NCBI GenBank assembly: GCA_034429475.1
Contig: DAOUGD010000291.1
Span: forward strand, 1 to 19,809
Length of the DNA: 19,809 bases
Direction: 5' to 3'
DNA from: JAKQHY01 sp034429475
Lineage (GTDB): Bacteria > Chloroflexota > Anaerolineae > B4-G1 > SLSP01
Below, piece by piece: positions 7,253-15,045 of the stretch (the stretch's first letter is position 1; every line of letters starts with the position of its first letter). Position numbers and translations under genes: made by a program. The notes beneath the pieces were generated by a model, which searched no databases, was not told the origin of the DNA, and was given only the letters and a program-made list of their open reading frames with translations.

Positions 7253-8047
7253 CTACCGATCCATCCCCTGAACACCTTCAAGGATGAGCCGCAAGCGCGC
7301 CCTGACCGAGAGATGATCCATCCACGTCTCCTCCGCCCCCATGCGGGTCAGCAGCGCGCGCAAGATGTTCATGCCGGTATCGTAACTCTGCTGCATTGTG
7401 TCGTAACGCTCCAAATACGCGGTGATCATTCTGATGTCCTGAGCGGTGAGCCGTTCCAGCGCTAACATCTCCGCCGCCGGCGAGAGTTGACTGTGCGGCG
7501 AGCGCTGCGCCGTCGCGACCACACTCCCCAATGTGACGGCCGCGCGATCCCGCACCACCAGCGTCCCGGCGGCCAGATCGCCCAGGCGGCGCGTTTGGGG
7601 ATGGACGAACAGCACAATGATGCCCACGCCGTAGGCGACGGGCAAGAAATCCACCAGCCGCACCAGGTTGCGGATCAGAACTTCCGTCAGCGTGATCGGC
7701 ATCCCATTGGTAAGCACCACGCGCAGCTTGAGCCAGCGCTTTCCCGGCGATTGCCCGTTCCAAAGCAACTCAAAGAACACGTAGTACCCCCAAAGCAGGG
7801 CAAAAGAAACCAGCCCCAACAGCGCAAAAGTCCACATCATGGCCGGGTTGGTTTCGAAGTCCGTCACATCCTCCAAGGCGATCCCCACGATGCCCAGAAT
7901 CAACATCCCCACGAGAATTTGCAGCCCCACGATAATGGCCGAATCCACCACCGCCGCCAACCCGCGCGTGGCGACTCCGGCGACTTCGTAGTTGAACGCT
8001 ACGTTTTCCGGCGTATCAATATTCAGTAATTCTTCAGATAAGCTCAT
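7253..8047 (-). CDS. RDD family membrane protein
   Basis: 264 aa. RDD landmarks are RGLAAVVDSAIIVG (Arg 28, Asp 35, start of the first membrane helix), GQSPGKRWLKLRVVLTNG, RNLVRLVDFLPVAYG and TRRLGDLAAGTLVVRDR. There are about four hydrophobic helices, then a soluble helical tail (from about 170) that is longer than in minimal RDD proteins. RDD proteins are inner-membrane; some are linked to ion transport, most have no known role. It sits divergently next to the SpoIIM-like gene and belongs to the conserved MoxR/DUF58 membrane module. Confidence 0.88.
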   Translation of the reverse strand: MSLSEELLNIDTPENVAFNYEVAGVATRGLAAVVDSAIIVGLQILVGMLILGIVGIALEDVTDFETNPAMMWTFALLGLVSFALLWGYYVFFELLWNGQSPGKRWLKLRVVLTNGMPITLTEVLIRNLVRLVDFLPVAYGVGIIVLFVHPQTRRLGDLAAGTLVVRDRAAVTLGSVVATAQRSPHSQLSPAAEMLALERLTAQDIRMITAYLERYDTMQQSYDTGMNILRALLTRMGAEETWMDHLSVRARLRLILEGVQGMDR

Positions 8048-8142
8048 CGTTTACCCCGTCCACCCAATACCCTAAAAAGCAGCCTCAGCGGTATGCAGAG
8101 CCTTATCATTCTCCAGCCGGATGATGCGCTGCGCCATAGGAG

Positions 8143-8234
8143 ACGGCTAAAGCCGTGATTCTTAAAGGGGTTTTGCGGTGATGGGCTACCGCCCGTCACC
8201 GCAAAACCGCCTTCTTACCGGCGGCTTCAGCCGC
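8143..8234. repeat. Composite hairpin element between RDD and SpoIIM-like genes
   Basis: Three hairpins occur in a row. First is ACGGC-TAAA-GCCGT (8143-8156). Second is a strong hairpin with 18-nt arms (8169-8186 and 8191-8208) and a 4-nt loop, with one G-T pair that would be G-U in RNA. Third is GCGGC-TTCA-GCCGC (8221-8234). The outer two share the 5-bp stem/4-nt loop design of hairpins at 11648, 11762 and 19752. The rest of the 282-nt gap holds the SpoIIM-gene promoter. Confidence 0.85.
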
Positions 8235-8291
8235 AAAATCTCTTCAACAGGTTGTACTTGCCGCGAATGATAAAGCCCTGGCCGCCTGCCG

Positions 8292-8319
8292 TTGGCATAC
8301 GGCCCGAAACCGGTATAAT
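8292..8319 (+). promoter_or_regulatory. Near-consensus promoter for a probably leaderless mRNA
   Basis: TTGGCA (8292-8297), a 16-nt spacer and a perfect TATAAT (8314-8319). Transcription would begin near 8326, only a few bases before the ATG at 8330, so the message would be leaderless or almost so. It rules out the in-frame ATGs at 8252 and 8318, which lie upstream of or inside the promoter. Confidence 0.7.
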
Positions 8320-8329
8320 GCCCCTCATT

Positions 8330-9331
8330 ATGCGCATCAACCAATTTTACGAACTACGACAAAACGATTGGAAGCAGCTTGAGCATTTGCTGCGCCAAAG
8401 CCAACTGGGCATCCACAAGCTCTCCCCCGAAGCCATCGAGACGCTGGGCCGCCTCTACCGCGCCGCCTCCTCCGATCTGGCCCTGGCGCAGCGCGACTTT
8501 GGCGATCACCAGGTGACATTATACCTCAATCAACTGGTCGCTCGCGCCCACGCCGTGGTCTACCGCAGCGAGCCGCTGGCCTACCAACGCCTGCTCCGCT
8601 TCGTGACCACCGGCTACCCCCGCGTCTACCGCACAAGTTGGCCCTTCATCCTGGCGGCGATGGCGCTGTTCATCATCCCGGCGCTGTTATCGGGCCTCAG
8701 CACACGGCTATACCCCGGATCGGCGCGCTGGCTGTTGCCCGCCGAGATGCAGTCGTTGGTGACTGAACTGGAAAAGCAAGACTTGTGGACGGACATCCCC
8801 ATCAACGAACGCCCCTACGCTTCCTCTTTCATCATGCAGAACAATATTCAAGTGGCCTTCCTGGCCTTCGGTGGGGGAATGTTTGCGGGGTTGCTCACGC
8901 TCTGGGTGATGATCCTTAATGGGCTGATGCTCGGCAGCCTCACCGGCGTCGCAGCGTACTACAACATCGCCTTCGAGCTGTGGACGTTTGTGATCGGGCA
9001 CGGTGTGATCGAACTCAGCGTGATTATGATAGCGGGCGGAGCGGGACTGCAAATCGGCTGGGCGATCCTTCATCCCGGCCTGGTGCGGCGGCGTGACGCT
9101 TTGAGCCTGGCGGCCGGCAAAGCGGTGCGGCTCCTGGTGGGATGCGTGCCGCTGTTGGTGGTGGCCGGGTTGATTGAGGGCTTTATCTCCCCGGCGGAGA
9201 ACATCCCGGTCATTTTGAAGTGGTTCATCGGCGTGGGCAGCGGCGTCCTGCTGTACAGCTATCTCTGGCTGAGCGGACGAGAGCGCGCCCGCAAACCTCA
9301 TAGCAACGTGCGGCCCTTCAGCTCCAAATAG
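8330..9331 (+). CDS. SpoIIM/DUF95 family membrane protein
   Basis: 333 aa from ATG 8330, chosen because of the promoter just before it. A soluble helical N-terminal domain (about 1-115) is followed by about five to six membrane segments. The family hallmark is IMQNNIQVAFLAFGGGMFAGLLTLWVMILNGLMLGS, followed by VIGHGVIELSVIMIAGGAGLQIG. SpoIIM of Bacillus acts with SpoIID and SpoIIP in engulfment, but DUF95 proteins are widespread in non-sporulating bacteria beside MoxR/DUF58 genes and have no defined role. Nothing else here suggests sporulation. It is the only gene of the module on the + strand, and its end overlaps the DUF58 gene by 34 nt tail to tail. Confidence 0.87.
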   Translation: MRINQFYELRQNDWKQLEHLLRQSQLGIHKLSPEAIETLGRLYRAASSDLALAQRDFGDHQVTLYLNQLVARAHAVVYRSEPLAYQRLLRFVTTGYPRVYRTSWPFILAAMALFIIPALLSGLSTRLYPGSARWLLPAEMQSLVTELEKQDLWTDIPINERPYASSFIMQNNIQVAFLAFGGGMFAGLLTLWVMILNGLMLGSLTGVAAYYNIAFELWTFVIGHGVIELSVIMIAGGAGLQIGWAILHPGLVRRRDALSLAAGKAVRLLVGCVPLLVVAGLIEGFISPAENIPVILKWFIGVGSGVLLYSYLWLSGRERARKPHSNVRPFSSK

Positions 9332-10659
9332 CGGTTGATGACCGCCAGCGAAAGCTGATTCGCTGGCACGTCCAGCGTCAACACCCCTTGTTGACGCATC
9401 TGATCCAGGGCGATGGCGCGCTGATCGAGAAAGCGCCCGGCAGCCGCCCGCTGATAGACCGTCAGCGAGTCGTGCGGCGTTTGCTGCGCGGCGGCGTGAA
9501 TGTCCGGCTCGCTCACCGTCACAACCAGCGGCAGACTGCGCCGGCGCAGCGCCGCCATGTGGCTGACCAAACTCTGCGTGCTGGAACCGCTGCTCAGATC
9601 GGTGAACACGACGACCAGCGCGCGCTTGGGCTGCTTGGCGGCCAGATAACTCAACGCGCGGCGGTAATCCGGCTCCACCGGCTGCGGCTCGACCGCGTAC
9701 AGCACCTCCAACATCCGGTAAAACTGCCCCCGTCCCTGACGCGGCGCGAGGAAGGCCTGCACGTCGTCCGCAAACGTCATCAGCCCCACCTTGTCCCCCT
9801 TGCCCGTCGCCACATAACTGAGCAGCAACACCGCATTGATGGCATAATCCAGCTTGGCTAACCGCTGAATCGGGCTTTGCATCATGCGCCCCACGTCCAA
9901 CACGGCGATGATATTCTGGCTGCGCTCGGTCTGATATTCAACGGTCACGGGCCGATTGCGGCGGGCGGTGGCCTTCCAGTCAATCCGGCGGAAGTCGTCG
10001 TCCGGCAAATACTCGCGCAGCCGCTCGAACTCGGTGCCCTCGCCATAAAGCCGGGTGTGACGCAGACCCATCTCCTCCAGGCGATTGCGCTGCAACAGCA
10101 AGTCGTAACGGCGCACGTCCAGCAGATTGGGGTAGACCTTGACGGGCGCGGCGGCCGGCACGCGCGCCTGGCGTTCCACCAGACGCAACGGCCCCGGCCA
10201 ACGCAGATTGAGGTCGCCAAAGCGGTAGTTGCCGCGCCGCAGCGGGCGGACGTGATAGACGCCCTGCCAGGGCGCGCGTGGGGGCAGTTCGGCGCGCAGC
10301 ACCCACTCGTCCGGGCGCGTCACGAATTCCGCCGGCGGCTCGTCGCGCAGCCACAGCGCGAGGGCCTGGGGACGGCGGCGGCGCACCGTCACCTGGATCG
10401 CGTTGTCGGCCCCCAGGCTCAGGCGCGGCTCGTGGCTCCGCGTCACCTCAAACTGCGCCGCCCCACCCGCCAGCCGCCAATCCAGCGCCAACAGCCCCAA
10501 ACAGACCAGCGCATAGCCCCAGGCGACCCATTCCAGCATCGGCGCCCACGTCGCCGCCGCCATGATGGGCGCGGCAACCAGCAGCAGCAGCGCGCCGCGC
10601 AGCGTCAGACGGACGCCGCGCGACTGCTTGCCGGACATGCTTTCGACGGCTGCGGCCAT
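9298..10659 (-). CDS. DUF58 membrane protein with a degenerate von Willebrand A-like domain
   Basis: 453 aa. Two close hydrophobic segments lie at about 20-62, then a beta-rich region. The DUF58 core is GTEFERLREYLPDDDFRRIDWKATARRNRPVTVEYQTER (208-246). A vWA-like fold follows, with AVLDVGRMM at the position of the metal-ion motif; its first Asp (255) is kept but the DxSxS pattern is not. DUF58 proteins are encoded with MoxR AAA+ ATPases and are thought to be substrates or partners in complex assembly. The ATG shares one base with the stop of the MoxR gene (TAATG), showing translational coupling. Confidence 0.9.
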   Translation of the reverse strand: MAAAVESMSGKQSRGVRLTLRGALLLLVAAPIMAAATWAPMLEWVAWGYALVCLGLLALDWRLAGGAAQFEVTRSHEPRLSLGADNAIQVTVRRRRPQALALWLRDEPPAEFVTRPDEWVLRAELPPRAPWQGVYHVRPLRRGNYRFGDLNLRWPGPLRLVERQARVPAAAPVKVYPNLLDVRRYDLLLQRNRLEEMGLRHTRLYGEGTEFERLREYLPDDDFRRIDWKATARRNRPVTVEYQTERSQNIIAVLDVGRMMQSPIQRLAKLDYAINAVLLLSYVATGKGDKVGLMTFADDVQAFLAPRQGRGQFYRMLEVLYAVEPQPVEPDYRRALSYLAAKQPKRALVVVFTDLSSGSSTQSLVSHMAALRRRSLPLVVTVSEPDIHAAAQQTPHDSLTVYQRAAAGRFLDQRAIALDQMRQQGVLTLDVPANQLSLAVINRYLELKGRTLL

Positions 10660-11618
10660 TAGCGCGGGACTTCCACCTGGCGCAGCAGCCGGTGAACCAC
10701 GGCGTCGGCATCCAGGCCCTCGATCTCGGCTTCGGGCTTGAGCAGCAGGCGATGGCGCAGCACCGGGAACACGACGGCTTTCACGTCGTCCGGCGCCACG
10801 TAATCCCGCCCCTGAATCGCCGCGTAGGCTTTGGCCGAGAGCAAAATGTGCGTGGACGCGCGCGGGCTGGCCCCCAACAGCAAGTCCGGCGAATGACGGC
10901 TGGCCCCGGCAATCGCCGCAATGTAGTTGAGAATGCCGTCCTCCACGATGACCTGCTGCACCAACGCGCGCGCCTGCACCACCCCCTCCGCCGTCAGCAC
11001 CGGCTGAAGGCCGGCCGCGTCGAGATCGTGCGCGTCAAATCCCTGATGATACCGCCGCAAAATCTCGATCTCGGCCTCCGGCCCGCTGTACGTCACCAGG
11101 ATTTTGAACAGGAACCGGTCAAGCTGCGCCTCCGGCAGCGGGTACGTCCCCTCGTACTCGATGGGGTTCTGCGTCGCCACCACCATAAAGGGCGGAGCCA
11201 GGACGTACCGCTCCCCTTCGAGGTTGATCTGCCGCTCCGCCATCGCCTCCAGCAGCGCGGATTGCGTCTTGGCCGGGGCGCGGTTGATTTCGTCGGCCAG
11301 CAGCAGGTTGGTGAACAGCGGGCCGCGCTTGAGGTAGAACTTACCGCTGGTGATGTCGAACACGCTGGTGCCCAGGATGTCCGAGGGCATCAGATCGGGC
11401 GTGAACTGGATGCGCGTGAACGTGGTCTGCACGAGGCGCGCGAGCGTCTTCGCCATCAGTGTCTTGGCCGTGCCGGGGACGCCTTCCAACAGCACGTGCC
11501 CTCCCGTCAGCAGCGCCACGACGAGCAATTCAAACGGCTCTGCCAGCCCCACGATGACCTTGTCGGCCTCCTGGCGCAGGCGTTGGTACAAATTTTGTAA
11601 AGCACTGGGTTGCGTCAT
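10659..11618 (-). CDS. MoxR-family AAA+ ATPase
   Basis: 319 aa, typical MoxR length. Walker A is GVPGTAKT (46-53). Walker B is LLLADEINRAPAKTQSALLEAM (from 105), with Asp 109 and Glu 110. Sensor 1 is VVATQNPIEYEGTYPLPEAQLDRF (Asn 151). A C-terminal AAA lid with HILLSAKAYAAIQGRDYVAPDDV follows. MoxR proteins act as ATP-driven chaperones that mature or activate partner complexes, commonly with vWA-type proteins such as the DUF58 product encoded next to it. AGGAA precedes the start by 5 nt. The upstream 135-nt gap to the DUF4350 gene holds two hairpin repeats. Confidence 0.94.
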   Translation of the reverse strand: MTQPSALQNLYQRLRQEADKVIVGLAEPFELLVVALLTGGHVLLEGVPGTAKTLMAKTLARLVQTTFTRIQFTPDLMPSDILGTSVFDITSGKFYLKRGPLFTNLLLADEINRAPAKTQSALLEAMAERQINLEGERYVLAPPFMVVATQNPIEYEGTYPLPEAQLDRFLFKILVTYSGPEAEIEILRRYHQGFDAHDLDAAGLQPVLTAEGVVQARALVQQVIVEDGILNYIAAIAGASRHSPDLLLGASPRASTHILLSAKAYAAIQGRDYVAPDDVKAVVFPVLRHRLLLKPEAEIEGLDADAVVHRLLRQVEVPR

Positions 11619-11647
11619 AGTAATTCCTGGTATCCTCCGCGAAAGTA

Positions 11648-11661
11648 GCCGCTAAAGCGGC
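11648..11661. repeat. Mini-hairpin GCCGC-TAAA-GCGGC
   Basis: A perfect 5-bp stem with a TAAA loop between the MoxR and DUF4350 genes, same design as 8143-8156 and 19752-19765 but with a different stem sequence. Confidence 0.8.
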
Positions 11662-11676
11662 AGATCAAAATCAAAT

Positions 11677-11740
11677 AACATGGATAGACAGGATGGACAG
11701 GATATGGCTTAAAATCCTGTATATCCTGTCCATCCATGTT
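11677..11740. repeat. Long hairpin of 9-nt words (GATGGACAG) upstream of the MoxR gene
   Basis: The arms at 11677-11703 and 11714-11740 are complementary at 24 of 27 positions, with a 10-nt loop. Each arm is built from the tandem word GA(T)GGACAG with small changes. It lies inside what is otherwise a gene-tight operon, so it could terminate or process the transcript between the DUF4350 and MoxR genes. Confidence 0.85.
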
Positions 11741-11753
11741 GAAATTTTTCATT

Positions 11754-12926
11754 TTATTGCCCGGCCTTCAGGCCGTAAGTTTTCATCTGCTCCACGGCGG
11801 CGTGGACCAACTGAAGCATTTCGCGCTCGCTGACGTCGGAGCGGCGCAGGTTACGCAGCAGATCGCGCAGCGCGGGCGCGTCCAGGGTGGGAATGTACGA
11901 TTCCAACAGGGCGACGTACTCCGGGTCGGGCAGGTCGGGGTCGAGGCGGTAGCGCTGGCCCAACGCGCGCTTGAGTTGCCGGTGATAGGTGCGCAGCGCG
12001 TCGGCGCGATGCCCGGCGCGGCGGTGCAGGTTGGCGATGGCCGTGATGTACTCGATGGGCGCGCGGCGGTAACGCAGTTGGGGCGGCACAAACGGCCGGC
12101 CGAAGTTCTGGCCGTGCAGGAGCAGCGCCACGAAGATCACCCCCGCGCTGTACAACAGCGCGTGGCCGACGGCGGTCGTGCGCAGCCACGTCTCCGGCCC
12201 GGCGCGCACCAGAACCCGCGCGCCGTGATGCCACTCGTCAAACCACACGCTGCCGTCCGGTCGCCCGACGAGCAGATTCAGCACCAGGGCCGCGTTGCCG
12301 GGATGCTTCAACCCGGCGTTGGAAAAAGGATAGGGCGTCGCGCAGAGGAACACCCGTCCCCGCTGCTCCTGGAAGGAGACCAGCACCGGCTTATCGCCGA
12401 CGGCAAAATGCGTCGTAAAGTCCGCGCGGTCGGTCGTGAAGTAAGCGCGGGTCTTCAGTAGGACCGGCATGGTCAACGGCGGGGAAAACCACAGGGGCGT
12501 TTGCGCGGTGAGCGTGACAACGGGCGTGTCGAAGTAGTGCAGCTCGAAATCGAAATGATCCAGGACCGTCTGGGCGCCATATCGTTCCCCGGCGACAATG
12601 AGGGTTCCGCCCTGCTCCAACCACGGTGTCAGCGTCTCCCACACCTCTTCGGTTACGGCCTGCGAGGGTTCCAACACCAGCACCACCCCGGTCTGAGGCG
12701 GCAGGGCAAACGTCTCGGTGATGGCGGCGCTGACGGGGTAATCGAGCGCCTCCAGCCACAGCCACAGCGCGCGCGCCCCCTCCGGCGCGGTCGAAGCGAC
12801 GGTGAGCGGGCGGCTCTGCGCGGAAACCTGCTGCCGCGCCTGATAAATCGCCCCCACGGCTGTGACCAACAGCAAGAGCGCGATCACGCCGCCGCCCAAC
12901 CATGCGTCCCGTGATAGCCGCTTCAT
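11754..12926 (-). CDS. DUF4350 domain membrane protein
   Basis: 390 aa from ATG 12926, which overlaps the upstream stop as ATGA. A single N-terminal membrane helix (about 10-29, GGGVIALLLLVTAVGAIY) is followed by an extracytoplasmic domain with TASTAPEGARALWLWLEAL-like sequence and the family motif GSVWFDEWHHG. A second hydrophobic helix (LLYSAGVIFVALLLHG) precedes a helical cytoplasmic tail. DUF4350 proteins accompany MoxR/DUF58 genes; the domain is structurally related to GATase-like folds of ABC-associated gliding proteins and has no proven activity. The last codons (YGLKAGQ) are written by a mini-hairpin at 11762-11775. Confidence 0.85.
   Translation of the reverse strand: MKRLSRDAWLGGGVIALLLLVTAVGAIYQARQQVSAQSRPLTVASTAPEGARALWLWLEALDYPVSAAITETFALPPQTGVVLVLEPSQAVTEEVWETLTPWLEQGGTLIVAGERYGAQTVLDHFDFELHYFDTPVVTLTAQTPLWFSPPLTMPVLLKTRAYFTTDRADFTTHFAVGDKPVLVSFQEQRGRVFLCATPYPFSNAGLKHPGNAALVLNLLVGRPDGSVWFDEWHHGARVLVRAGPETWLRTTAVGHALLYSAGVIFVALLLHGQNFGRPFVPPQLRYRRAPIEYITAIANLHRRAGHRADALRTYHRQLKRALGQRYRLDPDLPDPEYVALLESYIPTLDAPALRDLLRNLRRSDVSEREMLQLVHAAVEQMKTYGLKAGQ
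11762..11775. repeat. Mini-hairpin CGGCC-TTCA-GGCCG inside the 3' end of the DUF4350 gene
   Basis: A perfect 5-bp stem with a TTCA loop, just before the stop codon of the DUF4350 gene. It matches the design of 8221-8234. It supplies the C-terminal residues GLKAG. Confidence 0.65.
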
Positions 12927-13942
12927 TTTTGTTCGGACAGCTCCGTGATTTTCTCGGCGTAGTCCTCGTACGTCGCGCGGTCGAGCGGCTGCTCCCCATA
13001 CCACACGCGATCAAACACGTCCACCACCGACGAGAAGAGGCGGGCCAGGTGGGGCGCAGAGGCCAGTCCGCGCGCGTACTCTCGGTTAGTGAGCGCGCGG
13101 TCGTAGGTGAGGACGCCTCGTTCGTCAAGCAGGAGCAGCGTGGAAAGGTAGAGGTAACGCACCGCCGTGCGATAATCGCCGCCGGTGGAGAAGGTGCGCG
13201 CCTTTTGCAGCGCCGCGCCGGAGGTCAACGGCTCCCCGGCGGCGTCCTCGGCTTCCAACGCCGTCTCGGCAGACAATCCGACCTGCAAATCGCGCAAAAC
13301 GTAGGCCAAGGCCAGCATAAGCAACACGGCGCTGATGAAAGTCACGAGATACGAACCGAAAGGAAGGCTCACAGTGACCGCGCCGGAGGACTCATCCGTC
13401 TTGACCAGCCCTCGCAGCCATTCCGCCACCTGCTGCTTGACGCGCTCCCACCACTGCTCCAGTTTAGAAGGAGTGCGTTCCTGCCACTGAAACTCCGGTT
13501 GGGACAGGACCTCGTCCAGCGCGCGCTGTTGGTGGGATTCAAACACGTAGGGCGCGCCGGTCGCGTCGGCGGCGAGCAAAGCCTCAAGCAAGCCCTGCGC
13601 CTCGACCAGTCGGGGCGGGTCGGCGCGCAGCAGCGCCGCCAGATAGCTGTGATCCACGGACAGCGCGGCGCCATCCGGCAGAGTGATGGCGCGCACGGCG
13701 TCCCAGGCCGCCGCCCTATCCGCCAGTTGGCGCGCGAGGTCGGCGTCCGCCGCTGTCTGGAGCTGCGTCACAAGCTGCGCGGTTTCCGCAAGTCGCTGTC
13801 GGTAGATCTCCACCGGCCAGACGGACTCGACCGGGGGGGCCTCTCGCGCCAGCGCCGGGCCGCTCCAGGCCCGCATCAGCCATAGCCCGACCAGCAGGGC
13901 CGGGACAAGCAGCCAGAGGCGGCGACAGAGAAACCGGCGCAT
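12923..13942 (-). CDS. DUF4129 domain membrane protein
   Basis: 339 aa from ATG 13942. The signal-like N-terminus (RRFLCRRLWLLVPALLVGLWL, ending PALA) is followed by an extracytoplasmic helical region. One membrane helix (SYLVTFISAVLLMLALAYVL) precedes the cytoplasmic DUF4129 domain, with FSTGGDYRTAVRYLYLSTLLLLDERGVL, the hallmark ALTNREYARGL, and VFDRVWYGEQPL. A GTG at 13969 overlapping the upstream gene has a better ribosome site (GGGAG) and would add 9 residues. The C-terminal domain is often fused to transglutaminases elsewhere; here it stands alone in the MoxR module. Function is unknown. Confidence 0.85.
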   Translation of the reverse strand: MRRFLCRRLWLLVPALLVGLWLMRAWSGPALAREAPPVESVWPVEIYRQRLAETAQLVTQLQTAADADLARQLADRAAAWDAVRAITLPDGAALSVDHSYLAALLRADPPRLVEAQGLLEALLAADATGAPYVFESHQQRALDEVLSQPEFQWQERTPSKLEQWWERVKQQVAEWLRGLVKTDESSGAVTVSLPFGSYLVTFISAVLLMLALAYVLRDLQVGLSAETALEAEDAAGEPLTSGAALQKARTFSTGGDYRTAVRYLYLSTLLLLDERGVLTYDRALTNREYARGLASAPHLARLFSSVVDVFDRVWYGEQPLDRATYEDYAEKITELSEQK

Positions 13943-13958
13943 AGACCGGCCCGGCAAC

Positions 13959-15026
13959 TTACATGCCACCTAACACTCCCATCAGCGCCATGCTGATAAA
14001 AGTAAAAATACCGAAAATCACAAAGATGATACCGCCATACGCCAGCGACAACAGAATGAATTGACCGAACTCGTTCCGCGTGATCAAACTGCCGCTCGGG
14101 GGAGGGGCCTGCGCCGCCAGAGCTTCCGCGCTGGCCGTTTCATCGTAAACTTGCGCGGCCATGTAATTCAGGTCGAAATTCTCAAAGCGCACGCGCAAAT
14201 CGAAGTACAGCAGCGTCATCGCGGTGAGATAAAGGGGATAGTATAACAGGCTGGCAATCACGCTCACGATACTTCGCAACACCGTCTGAGCGATCAAAAC
14301 GGTCGTACTATCGCCAAACCAGTCGGCCAGCCCCATAAACTGAAACATGTAGTTAAAGACCGTCGCCGGCCCCTGGACAATGATAAGGCTGAACAACACC
14401 AGGGTCAGCGTAAAGCCGATCACCCACCAGAAGCGCCGCCGGGCCAGATCCCACGCGCGCCACAAGTAATCACGGGCGGAGTGTTGATTTTCCAGGATCA
14501 CCGCCGGGGGCAGCAACGGCAACACGATGGCGCTGAAAAACAACAGCATCCCCAGGCCGGAGAGCCAGCCAATACAGGGGATCAGGAACCAGATGACAAG
14601 AAGCACGGTGATCAACCACCCCAATAGCACCGCCTTGACCAACTTGCCCCATTTCCCCCCAATGCGGCCATACGCGCTCGTAAAACTGGTGGGCTGCCCC
14701 AGATAATCATCGGTAATGGCCCGCGTCATGGCCGCCGTGCCAATCCCCTGAACCAGAATGAGCGAGATAACTGTGGAGAAAAGCGACCCCGCCAGAGTTA
14801 ACCCCGAATTTAACAACAGTTCTTCCGGATCGGCGTTCGTGTTGAGTGCATTGGATTGCAAAGCGGATGGAACAAGAACCAGCAGCGTAGCGATCACGCT
14901 GGCCGGGATTTGGACGACCGCGATGATTGCAATGAAAGTGAAAAAGTGCCGCCGGTAAAGGCGAAAAGCGCGATCGAGCAATTCGCCCAGCGTACGTGGC
15001 CGCAATTGTGTGGTTAACGTACTCAT
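13959..15026 (-). CDS. Polytopic membrane protein, GPDP_memb-like
   Basis: 355 aa. A conserved amphipathic start (LRPRTLGELLDRAFRLYRRHFFTFI) is followed by about six hydrophobic helices. The family-type motif LLYFDLRVRFENFDL appears near residue 270. A helix also lies at the very C-terminus. This resembles the membrane domain of glycerophosphoryl diester phosphodiesterase-type and related DUF proteins that accompany DUF4129/DUF4350 genes; no catalytic domain is present. A perfect AGGAGG (15036-15041) stands 9 nt before the ATG. Only 19 nt separate it from guaB, so it is probably in the same operon. Confidence 0.8.
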   Translation of the reverse strand: MSTLTTQLRPRTLGELLDRAFRLYRRHFFTFIAIIAVVQIPASVIATLLVLVPSALQSNALNTNADPEELLLNSGLTLAGSLFSTVISLILVQGIGTAAMTRAITDDYLGQPTSFTSAYGRIGGKWGKLVKAVLLGWLITVLLVIWFLIPCIGWLSGLGMLLFFSAIVLPLLPPAVILENQHSARDYLWRAWDLARRRFWWVIGFTLTLVLFSLIIVQGPATVFNYMFQFMGLADWFGDSTTVLIAQTVLRSIVSVIASLLYYPLYLTAMTLLYFDLRVRFENFDLNYMAAQVYDETASAEALAAQAPPPSGSLITRNEFGQFILLSLAYGGIIFVIFGIFTFISMALMGVLGGM

Positions 15027-15045
15027 AGATTATATCCTCCTGAAA

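Noticed and set aside
10999..11014. CCGGC-TGAA-GGCCGG in the MoxR gene as another mini-hairpin
   Set aside because: The stem is only 4 bp with a 5-nt loop, and the codons read as ordinary MoxR sequence.
10692..11600. 302-codon open frame antisense to the MoxR gene
   Set aside because: It is a shadow of the clearly identified ATPase.
12902..13885. 327-codon open frame antisense to the DUF4129 gene
   Set aside because: Composition (rich in R, Q, H, G) is that of an antisense shadow in GC-rich DNA. The opposite strand encodes a recognisable DUF4129 protein.
15031..15036. ATATAAT just before the polytopic membrane protein gene as a promoter
   Set aside because: It lies between the ribosome site and the start codon, too close to the ATG to produce a message containing the start.
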